Source: Acidobacteriota bacterium (GTDB lineage: Bacteria > Acidobacteriota > Blastocatellia > Pyrinomonadales > Pyrinomonadaceae). Taken from it: a stretch of 8,180 nt of DNA. Below are positions 1-5,416 of this stretch, in pieces. A model generated the notes under the pieces. That model did no database searches. It saw only the letters and a program-made list of their open reading frames with translations, and was not told the DNA's origin. Numbering within the stretch: position 1 is the stretch's first letter; the number at the start of each line of letters is the position of its first letter. The DNA lies in contig JADYZI010000112.1 in the NCBI GenBank assembly GCA_020853255.1, positions 1 through 8,180 on the forward strand. Direction: 5' to 3'. The position numbers and the translations under genes are program-made.

Positions 1-195
1 AAGGCCGCGGTCGTAGATGTTCCGGTCGGATCGGGCCACGTTGTGATGTTCGCGAACAATCCAATGTGGCGGCATCAAACACACGGAAGCTTCTCGCTTC
101 TTTTCAATGCGATCCTGAACTACGATAGCCTCGGTGTCGGCCGAAGTGAACCAGCCAGAGGCGGCAGGCCGCAGGCCGATGATGAGGAGCAATAG
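1..195 (+). CDS. Probable M14-family zinc carboxypeptidase, C-terminal fragment
   Basis: This open frame enters from the left edge in frame 1 and ends at TAG 193-195, leaving 64 codons. The visible peptide begins AAVVDVPVGSGHVVMFANNP and continues with WRHQTHGSF and LLFNAILNYDSL. It then ends in a polar, acidic tail (GGRPQADDEEQ). The pattern of a glycine-rich strand, HVVMFANNP, WR-x-QTHGSF and LLFNAILN resembles the C-terminal domain I associate with secreted M14-type carboxypeptidases of Acidobacteriota. That assignment is from memory of the family. The zinc-binding HxxE...H residues and the catalytic Glu would lie upstream of the window and cannot be checked. A strong intrinsic terminator follows 18 bases after the stop, so the gene is transcriptionally separated from the S9 peptidase downstream. 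Alternatives are another secreted hydrolase sharing this C-terminal module. That it is a real gene end is safe; the family name is only moderately so. Confidence 0.6.
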   Translation, partial: KAAVVDVPVGSGHVVMFANNPMWRHQTHGSFSLLFNAILNYDSLGVGRSEPARGGRPQADDEEQ

Positions 196-213
196 CTCAG
201 TTTTATCGACATA

Positions 214-242
214 GGAGAGGCGTACAGGCGACTCTCCTTTTT
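214..242 (+). terminator. Intrinsic (rho-independent) terminator after the M14-like gene
   Basis: GGAGAG (214-219) pairs with CTCTCC (232-237). An inner CG/CG pair closes a six-base loop after a single g/a mismatch. The stem is followed directly by TTTTT (238-242). It lies 18 bases past the upstream stop codon, as expected for a plus-strand terminator, and is the clearest terminator in the window. Confidence 0.8.
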
Positions 243-281
243 CCAACGCGGGATCCGCGACGGCATTAGGGACCGCAGTTC

Positions 282-317
282 TTCGCTCTCGCGCGGATAT
301 TCGCTCTCGCGCGGATA
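282..317 (+). repeat. Perfect 18-bp tandem duplication in the leader of the S9 peptidase gene
   Basis: TTCGCTCTCGCGCGGATA occurs twice, at 282-299 and 300-317, head to tail with no mismatch. It lies between the upstream terminator and the ribosome binding site of the S9 gene, so it probably sits in the promoter or 5' untranslated region. Each copy contains the self-complementary core CGCGCG. It may be a recent slippage duplication or a doubled regulator site; the sequence alone does not decide. Confidence 0.85.
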
Positions 318-336
318 GATACCTGGAGTGACCACA

Positions 337-2460
337 ATGAAAGAGAAGTTGTTTATTGTTTTGGCAGCAGTCATTATTTTTACCGGGCCGCTTATTGCGC
401 AGGACGCTATGAAACCACCTAACGCCAAGAAGGAACCTAAGGTACTCAAGATCCACGGCTACGAGATCGTGGACAATTACGCCTGGCTTCGTGACCGAAG
501 CGACAAGAAGGATCCTGAGATAATGAAGTACCTTGACGCCGAGAATGCGTATACTGAGGCCAATATGGGCAGCCACAAAGGCTTTATCGATACGCTGTAC
601 AAGGAAATGCTCGGCCGGATCAAGCAGGACGATACCAGCGTTCCATACAAGCGTGGGAATTTTTGGTACTTCACAAAGACGGAGCAGGGCAAACAGTATC
701 CGGTCTATCTTCGAAGCAAAACGCGTGACGGTAAAAATGCCGAGGTGCTTCTTGATCAGAACGAGATGGCAAAAGGATATAAATTCTACGCGATCGCGGC
801 CTTTGAACCGAGCGACGACGGAAATCTGCTTGCTTTCTCTACGGACACGTCCGGCTATCGTCAGTACACGCTGCGGGTAAAGGACCTGAAGACCGGCAAA
901 ATGCTTTCGGAAAAGATCGAACGCGTAACATCGAGCGAGTGGTCGCCGGACGGAAAGTTTCTGTTTTACGGCCAGGAAGATCCGATATCAAAACGCAGCG
1001 ATAAAATTTTTCGCCATACCGTCGGCAGCAATGCGCCGGACGTATTGGTATATGAAGAAAAGGATGTGCTTTTTGAAAGTTCGATCAGCCGCTCGCGTGA
1101 CCAAAAGATGTTCTTCATCAATTCTGATGCGGCGACGATGAACGAGTTCCGTTATTTACCCGCCGATAACCCGCAGGGCGAATGGAAACTGATCGCCCCG
1201 CGACGCGATGCCCACGAATATTGGGCGACGTTCGACAATGGCGAGTTTTACATCCTGACAAACAAGGACGCCGAGAATTTCAAGGTCGTCCGGGCGCCGC
1301 TTAGCGATCCTACCGAGAAGAACTGGACCGATTTCATCCCGCACAACCCGGCGATAAAGGTCGAGAATATCAGTTTTTTCAAAGACTATGCTGTTGTTTC
1401 CGAACTCGAGAACGGCCTTGAATATATCAAGGTAATGGACCGGAAAACGAAACGCGCGCCTGTCCGCATAGAAACACCTGAAAGCGTCTATACAATGGGC
1501 CTTTCGAACAATCCGGAATATGATACGCCGTTCATTCGCTACAGCTATTCATCGATGATCACGCCGAATTCGACCTATGAGTTCGATCTCAAATCGCGAA
1601 AGAGCGAGTTGATAAAACAGCAAGAGATACCGAGTGGTTACGATAAAACCCAGTATGAGACCACACGCGTGTGGTCAACATCACGCGACGGGGTGAAAGT
1701 GCCGATCTCGATCGTCATGAAAAAAGGCACAAAGCTGGACGGCCGATCTCCGATGCTGCTTTATGCCTATGGCTCATACGGCTCGTCCATGACGCCTGAT
1801 TTTTCGAGCAACCGGTTCTCGCTTGTCGATCGCGGGATGATCTATGCGATCACCCATATTAGAGGCGGTTCCGAACTCGGTGAAAAATGGCGCCAGGACG
1901 GACGGATGTTCAAAAAGAAGAACACCTTTAACGATTTCGTCGACTCGGCAAAATGGCTGATCGCGAACAAATACACGGCCGCTGACCGCCTTGTGATCGA
2001 AGGCGGGTCGGCGGGCGGCCTGCTGATGGGAGCTGTGGTGAACCAATCGCCCGAAACGTTCAAGGCCGCGATCGTGCAGGTGCCATTCGTTGATGTCATG
2101 AACACGATGATCGACGACACGCTTCCGCTCACCACAGGCGAATGGATCGAGTGGGGCAACCCGCGCGACGATAAAAAGGCTTGGGACTATATGTACAGCT
2201 ACTCGCCCTACGACAACATCAAGGCGCAGGATTATCCGAATATGCTGGTCGAGATCTCGCTCAACGACAGCCAAGTGCCCTATTGGGAAGGAGCCAAGTT
2301 TGTCGCTAAACTACGCGAGATGAAAACCGATGATAATACGCTCCTGCTCAAGACAAATATGGGTGCCGGACACGGCGGTTCATCCGGACGTTATGACCGG
2401 CTAAAAGAGGTCGCCTTCGAATTTGCGTATGCTTTGAGCCAGGTCGGCATAACCAAATAG
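337..2460 (+). CDS. Secreted S9A prolyl-oligopeptidase family peptidase, oligopeptidase B-like
   Basis: The gene encodes a 707-residue serine peptidase that cleaves short peptides, probably in the periplasm. I chose ATG 337 because GGAG (325-328) lies eight bases upstream. An in-frame GTG at 328 would add three residues but has no good ribosome binding site. Residues 1-21 (MKEKLFIVLAAVIIF..., then TGPLIA|QD) form a Sec signal peptide. Residues of about 30-430 should form the beta-propeller that limits access to large substrates. The C-terminal alpha/beta-hydrolase holds the catalytic triad: Ser558 in GGSAGG, Asp644 in SLNDSQVPYW and His679 in GAGHGGSSGR. The blocks QVPFVDVMNTM and PLTTGEWIEWGNP are typical of oligopeptidase B. 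The spacing between triad residues is within one residue of what I recall for the E. coli enzyme. Glu602 matches one of two acidic residues reported to set preference for basic P1 residues; the second is Ile604 here. The signal peptide is notable, because classical oligopeptidase B is cytosolic. Family assignment is secure; exact specificity is not. Confidence 0.93.
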   Translation: MKEKLFIVLAAVIIFTGPLIAQDAMKPPNAKKEPKVLKIHGYEIVDNYAWLRDRSDKKDPEIMKYLDAENAYTEANMGSHKGFIDTLYKEMLGRIKQDDTSVPYKRGNFWYFTKTEQGKQYPVYLRSKTRDGKNAEVLLDQNEMAKGYKFYAIAAFEPSDDGNLLAFSTDTSGYRQYTLRVKDLKTGKMLSEKIERVTSSEWSPDGKFLFYGQEDPISKRSDKIFRHTVGSNAPDVLVYEEKDVLFESSISRSRDQKMFFINSDAATMNEFRYLPADNPQGEWKLIAPRRDAHEYWATFDNGEFYILTNKDAENFKVVRAPLSDPTEKNWTDFIPHNPAIKVENISFFKDYAVVSELENGLEYIKVMDRKTKRAPVRIETPESVYTMGLSNNPEYDTPFIRYSYSSMITPNSTYEFDLKSRKSELIKQQEIPSGYDKTQYETTRVWSTSRDGVKVPISIVMKKGTKLDGRSPMLLYAYGSYGSSMTPDFSSNRFSLVDRGMIYAITHIRGGSELGEKWRQDGRMFKKKNTFNDFVDSAKWLIANKYTAADRLVIEGGSAGGLLMGAVVNQSPETFKAAIVQVPFVDVMNTMIDDTLPLTTGEWIEWGNPRDDKKAWDYMYSYSPYDNIKAQDYPNMLVEISLNDSQVPYWEGAKFVAKLREMKTDDNTLLLKTNMGAGHGGSSGRYDRLKEVAFEFAYALSQVGITK

Positions 2461-2479
2461 CCAGTTTTGCAAACTGTTG

Positions 2480-2528
2480 AAACGGCGGCGGTTCTGAGAG
2501 TTGATCCTTTCAGGGCCGCCGCCGGTTT
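2480..2528 (+). terminator. GC-rich hairpin after the S9 gene, weak terminator candidate
   Basis: CGGCGGCGG (2483-2491) pairs with CCGCCGCCG (2516-2524). Two G-U pairs extend the stem inward to CTGA (2494-2497) / TCAG (2510-2513), around a twelve-base loop. Outside, AAA (2480-2482) can pair with TTT (2526-2528) across one bulged G. The stem is very stable and lies 20 bases after the stop codon, but there is no long T run. It may terminate weakly, protect the 3' end, or act with another factor. Confidence 0.5.
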
Positions 2529-2549
2529 CCGTTGAATTGCTTGCCAAAT

Positions 2550-2567
2550 TGACCGGTCAGTTTGACC
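2550..2567. promoter_or_regulatory. Possible operator: TGACCGGTCA palindrome plus a third TGACC half-site
   Basis: TGACCGGTCA (2550-2559) is a perfect ten-base palindrome. A further TGACC follows at 2563-2567, 13 bases after the first, about one helical turn plus. It lies upstream of the S8 peptidase gene, before an AT-rich stretch with a CATAAT box at 2617-2622. That arrangement would suit a transcription factor site near a promoter, but no regulator is known and a short palindrome can arise by chance. No convincing -35 box accompanies CATAAT. Confidence 0.3.
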
Positions 2568-2720
2568 TATTCACACCCTCGCACAGTTTTTCAAGCCAAA
2601 CCCTCCACCGTTAAACCATAATAAAGACAATACGTTACAGGCAGTACATGATATTGGCACGGACATTGCAAAGTTCCGGGCGTGACAAAATGGCCGTCCA
2701 CCGCGGCCCACACAACATCC

Positions 2721-2729
2721 GGGGAGGAG
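2721..2729 (+). promoter_or_regulatory. Strong Shine-Dalgarno that fixes a TTG start for the S8 peptidase
   Basis: GGGGAGGAG contains the ideal GGAGG core. It is separated by eight bases (2730-2737) from TTG 2738. Neither in-frame ATG upstream (2648, 2690) has a comparable site. Starting at TTG also places a textbook signal peptide exactly at the N-terminus. Confidence 0.85.
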
Positions 2730-2737
2730 CCCTAACC

Positions 2738-5230
2738 TTGAAGAGTTTATTAAGCACATTTCTTTTGTTTTCATTTTTACTGACTTCGACCATCTTTGGC
2801 CAGGGCAGCAGTGTTGACAAACGGACGAACTTTGACGGCGAACAGACGAATTGGAAGGCGTTTGTAGCCGAGGTTACGTCCGATCGAGGCGAGGACGCGG
2901 ACGGAATGTTCGTTCGCGAAGCCGGCCAGATCGCTTCGGTCCTGAGGAAGGCAGGACGAAGAAATCCGGTATTTATAGATGAAACGGGCCAGAACCGTGA
3001 ATTTGTTCTTCGGTCCGCGGCGGCGAAACTTGCGGCCACGGCGCCAGGGAAGAAGATCTATAAGGTAAACTGGCCGGCTATCCTCGCCCTCGACAGCGGC
3101 GGCAAAGCAACTGAAGCGGCGATCAAGAATGTCATCGCCTGGGCACGCGACTCAAAAGATTCTGTTGTCCTTTTTGTCGACGACGTGAGCGGGCTTTCAC
3201 TTGAAATGCCTTATTTCGGCACCGCTGCGGCCGAACAGCTCTATGCCGCGGTTTCCGCGGGCAAGGTCCAGATCATTACCGCCGCAACCTCAAAAGATTT
3301 CGATCAAATGATCGCGCAGGACATAAAGCTCAAAACGCGTTTTGATAAGATCGAGGCACCACGCGATACAGATCCGTTCGTCGGAGATAAACTCTCGCCG
3401 GATCTTCGTGAAATGCTTGGCAACTCAGATCCGAACAGCGCAGTGCGGGTGATCCTGCAGGCAGACGATATCAGGGATGCCGCCCTGACGTCCACCCTGG
3501 CCCAAAATGGCGTGAAGATCGAAAGCGAAGCACGCAACCTCGGGATGCTGACCGTTGAGATGCCTCTGAAGGCCGCCGAGGCCGTTGCGAACGCCCGCGG
3601 TGCGCGGCACTTGTCGCTCGATCGTCAGATGAACGTGCTTGGCCATATCGAAACAACGACCGGTGTTTCGCTTGTGCGGACGATCCAGCAGGGGCTCGAC
3701 GGAGCGGGGATCGGGATCGCGGTTGTCGATTCGGGGATCAATCGAGATCATCGCTCCTTTGTCGGCGTTGACGATGCAAGCCGAATATCTGTGGCTACCA
3801 ATTTCAGCGGCAAAGGTGGTAACGCGGAATCAGATTCGTTTGGCCACGGAACACATGTAGCCTCGCTAGCGGCGGGTGGCGACGGTGCGAATCTCAATTT
3901 CGAAGATGGTACATGGCTCGAAAGCCGAAAGGGCGTTGCTCCTGGGGCCAAGATCATTAATGTACGCGTTTTGGATGACAAGGGCGTCGGAACGATGGCC
4001 CAAGTGATCAGTTCGATCGACTGGATCTACGCGAATCGAGTGAAATATAACATTCGCGTCGTAAATATGAGCCTCGGAACACCCGCTGTCGAAACTTGGC
4101 GAAACGACCCGCTTTGCCGGGCGGTACGAAAGTTAACGGCCGCCGGGGTCGTGGTCGTCGCGGCCGCGGGAAACAACGGGAAAACGGTGAACGGCCAGAA
4201 GATCTACGGAGCCATCCACTCGCCGGGTAACGACCCGTCAGTGATCACGGTAGGAGCGGCAAACACGTTTGGTACCGACGCACGTAATGACGATGGAGTT
4301 ACAACATACAGCTCTCGCGGTCCAACCCGGTCCTACTATACGGATGGAACGGGCATCAAACGGTATGATCATCTGATCAAACCCGACCTGGTTGCCCCGG
4401 GGAACCTGATCATCGGTGCCTACTCAAAGGGAAACCGGCTCGGACGCGAGAACCCTGAACTTAGGGTTGACAATGGGGCAAGCGTTTCGCGGCAGTTGAT
4501 GTACATGAGCGGCACCTCGATGGCGACGCCGATCGTTTCAGGAACGGTCGCGCTGCTGTTGCAGGCAAATCCGAAGCTAACGCCGAACATGGTAAAGATG
4601 GTGCTGCAGTACTCAGCACAGCGGCTCGCGGGTTTCAATACGCTCGAACAGGGAGCGGGCCTGCTCAATGCTGAAGGTGCAGTGAGATTGGCACGTGCCA
4701 TCAGGCAAGACATGCCGACGCCTACGCCGCATGGTACCGCGATGATGGATGCCGGCTCGATACCGGAACACGTTTCGACGATCGCGGGAACGCGATTCCA
4801 GTGGTCAGGCGGTATCCTGCCGAATTATGCGGCGGTCACCGGGACCGCGCTGATCACCAAGTATCAGCATGTTTACGACAACGGACTGCTCATCAGTGAC
4901 GGTTTGCTGATCAGTGACGGGCTGTTGATCTCGGATGGCCTGTTGATCAGCGACGGGCTTCTGATAAGCGACGGCCTCCTGATAAGTGACGGGGCCATAC
5001 TGGTCGGCAACGCACCGCCGAATGGGACGCAGACATTTGGACGCGGAACTCCGTTTGGAAGTTCGGGCCTTCTCATCTCCGACGGGTTTATGACCGGTGA
5101 CGGATCGCCGCTTGCGGACGGCTTGCTGATCAGTGATGGTTTGCTGATCAGTGACGGCCTGCTCATCAGTGACGTCACCCGACCGAACTCTGTCCTCACA
5201 ACCGGTGACCAGACCGCTCGGATGAAGTAG
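2738..5230 (+). CDS. Secreted AprX-like subtilase (S8) with N-terminal pseudo-AAA+ region and GLLISD repeat tail
   Basis: The gene encodes an 830-residue exported subtilisin-type endopeptidase. TTG 2738 is the chosen start, because it follows a strong Shine-Dalgarno and begins MKSLLSTFLLFSFLLTSTIFG, a clear signal peptide. Starting at ATG 2648 would add 30 residues that bury this signal. Order of parts: signal peptide 1-22; a region of about 58-209 resembling a degenerate Clp-type AAA+ domain; an I9-like propeptide, about 217-315; the S8 domain, about 320-660; a Pro/Thr linker (MPTPTPHG); and two blocks of GLLISD hexapeptides (716-751, 777-812). Catalytic residues are Asp331 (VVDSGI), His370 (GHGTHVAS), oxyanion Asn479 (AAAGNNG) and Ser594 (MSGTSMATP), so the enzyme should be active. 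Motifs such as YNIRVVNMSLG, SPGNDPSVITVGA and SSRGPT match the AprX subgroup. The protein is much longer than a plain subtilase. No LPxTG-like or membrane anchor is visible. Protease function is certain; the roles of the flanking regions are inferred. Confidence 0.95.
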   Translation: MKSLLSTFLLFSFLLTSTIFGQGSSVDKRTNFDGEQTNWKAFVAEVTSDRGEDADGMFVREAGQIASVLRKAGRRNPVFIDETGQNREFVLRSAAAKLAATAPGKKIYKVNWPAILALDSGGKATEAAIKNVIAWARDSKDSVVLFVDDVSGLSLEMPYFGTAAAEQLYAAVSAGKVQIITAATSKDFDQMIAQDIKLKTRFDKIEAPRDTDPFVGDKLSPDLREMLGNSDPNSAVRVILQADDIRDAALTSTLAQNGVKIESEARNLGMLTVEMPLKAAEAVANARGARHLSLDRQMNVLGHIETTTGVSLVRTIQQGLDGAGIGIAVVDSGINRDHRSFVGVDDASRISVATNFSGKGGNAESDSFGHGTHVASLAAGGDGANLNFEDGTWLESRKGVAPGAKIINVRVLDDKGVGTMAQVISSIDWIYANRVKYNIRVVNMSLGTPAVETWRNDPLCRAVRKLTAAGVVVVAAAGNNGKTVNGQKIYGAIHSPGNDPSVITVGAANTFGTDARNDDGVTTYSSRGPTRSYYTDGTGIKRYDHLIKPDLVAPGNLIIGAYSKGNRLGRENPELRVDNGASVSRQLMYMSGTSMATPIVSGTVALLLQANPKLTPNMVKMVLQYSAQRLAGFNTLEQGAGLLNAEGAVRLARAIRQDMPTPTPHGTAMMDAGSIPEHVSTIAGTRFQWSGGILPNYAAVTGTALITKYQHVYDNGLLISDGLLISDGLLISDGLLISDGLLISDGLLISDGAILVGNAPPNGTQTFGRGTPFGSSGLLISDGFMTGDGSPLADGLLISDGLLISDGLLISDVTRPNSVLTTGDQTARMK
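2909..3364 (+). other. Degenerate Clp/HSP100-like AAA+ domain inside the S8 peptidase
   Basis: Residues of about 58-209 follow the order of the first nucleotide-binding domain of ClpA/ClpB. They show VLRKAGRRNPVFIDETG where Clp has VL-x-RR-x-x-NNPV-x-IGEPG. GKKIYKVN-x-x-AILA matches the GKR-x-Y-x-LD-x-x-ALVAG block. VVLFVDD is in the Walker B position (VILFIDE). TAATSKDFDQMIAQD matches the sensor-1 segment GATTLDEYRKYIEKD, and LKTRFDKIEAPR the arginine-finger segment LERRFQ. The Walker A residues GKT are replaced by NRE (86-88), and the pore-loop Tyr position appears to be Gly121. Nucleotide binding is therefore not expected, which agrees with export by the signal peptide. The comparison is by eye against remembered consensus, not a computed alignment. 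Confidence 0.6.
4883..4990 (+). repeat. GLLISD hexapeptide array, block 1 (six perfect units)
   Basis: Six consecutive 18-bp units each encode GLLISD with no amino-acid change (residues 716-751). No two of the six are identical in DNA. All four Gly codons, four Leu codons, both ATC and ATA, and Ser codons of both the AGY and TCN families occur. A glycine-aspartate hexad with two hydrophobic positions would suit a solenoid or beta-helix-like surface, but this is inference; I do not recognise a named domain. Confidence 0.95.
5066..5173 (+). repeat. GLLISD hexapeptide array, block 2 (four perfect and two degenerate units)
   Basis: This block is also exactly six hexads (108 bp, residues 777-812): GLLISD, GFMTGD, GSPLAD, then three GLLISD. 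A 25-residue Gly/Pro/Asn-rich linker separates it from block 1. Unit 5138-5155 is identical in DNA to unit 4901-4918 of block 1, and unit 5156-5173 differs from 4883-4900 by one base. The blocks may therefore share origin through duplication. The degenerate units keep the first Gly and the last Asp. Confidence 0.93.
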
Positions 5231-5249
5231 ACAGCCTGAGCGTGTTTTT
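5215..5249 (+). terminator. Possible intrinsic terminator overlapping the S8 stop codon
   Basis: CGCTCGG (5215-5221) can pair with CC and GAGCG (5235-5236, 5238-5242) around one bulged T. The 13-base loop contains the TAG stop codon. The stem is followed by TG and TTTTT (5245-5249). The stem is short and bulged, and it would be covered by the terminating ribosome, so its efficiency is uncertain. Confidence 0.4.
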
Positions 5250-5263
5250 ATATTCCGTATCAA

Positions 5264-5295
5264 TGAAGGCGGCGGCTTTGCGGCGGCCGCCTTCA
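5264..5295. terminator. GC-rich hairpin between the S8 gene and the GGDEF-EAL gene
   Basis: TGAAGGCGGC (5264-5273) and GCCGCCTTCA (5286-5295) form a perfect ten-base-pair stem with a twelve-base loop. No T run follows on the plus strand. It lies 33 bases after the S8 stop and resembles the GGCGGC/GCCGCC hairpin found after the S9 gene, so it may be a 3'-end structure or weak terminator. Confidence 0.5.
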
Positions 5296-5337
5296 CACAA
5301 ATGAAAATAATTGTAGAAGTTCTTGTCTCCTTTCAAG

Positions 5338-5343
5338 TATAAT
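5338..5343 (+). promoter_or_regulatory. Probable -10 box (TATAAT) for the GGDEF-EAL gene
   Basis: A perfect TATAAT lies 73 bases before the chosen start codon, just after an AT-rich stretch and downstream of the GC-rich hairpin. The best -35 candidates are poorly spaced: TTGTAG at 5311 leaves 21 bases and TTCTTG at 5320 leaves 12. The call therefore rests on the -10 match and position. It implies an untranslated leader of roughly 65 bases. Confidence 0.5.
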
Positions 5344-5416
5344 CATAAGCAGGCGCGCAACGCCTTCCCGCATTTAGCTTCTACGGTCTTAGAACCTGCC
5401 TGAATTACCTCTCGTG

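Noticed and set aside
120..449. 109-codon minus-strand open frame across the 195-337 gap
   Set aside because: It overlaps the ends of two plus-strand genes and reads through the terminator, and its YPRESE repeat is only the 18-bp tandem duplication in reverse.
1774..2274. 166-codon minus-strand open frame inside the S9 gene
   Set aside because: It lies wholly opposite the conserved catalytic domain, its peptide has no recognisable domain, and such shadows are common with this codon usage.
2635..3039. 134-codon minus-strand open frame over the S8 gene start
   Set aside because: It is antisense to the signal peptide and the N-terminal domain, with no recognisable product.
4883..5173. Regular 18-bp repeats that could be mistaken for a CRISPR or minisatellite array
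   Set aside because: The units are in frame, have no spacers and differ only at synonymous positions for ten of twelve. They are coding repeats of the S8 peptidase.
4805..5296. Minus-strand open frames with repetitive LISKPS-like or TDQQAV-like peptides
   Set aside because: They are the antisense reading of the GLLISD codons. No ribosome binding site or family resemblance supports them.
5414..5416. GTG as the start of the GGDEF-EAL gene
   Set aside because: The adjacent ATG at 5417 is the commoner codon and neither has a Shine-Dalgarno; the difference is one residue, so GTG is not excluded.
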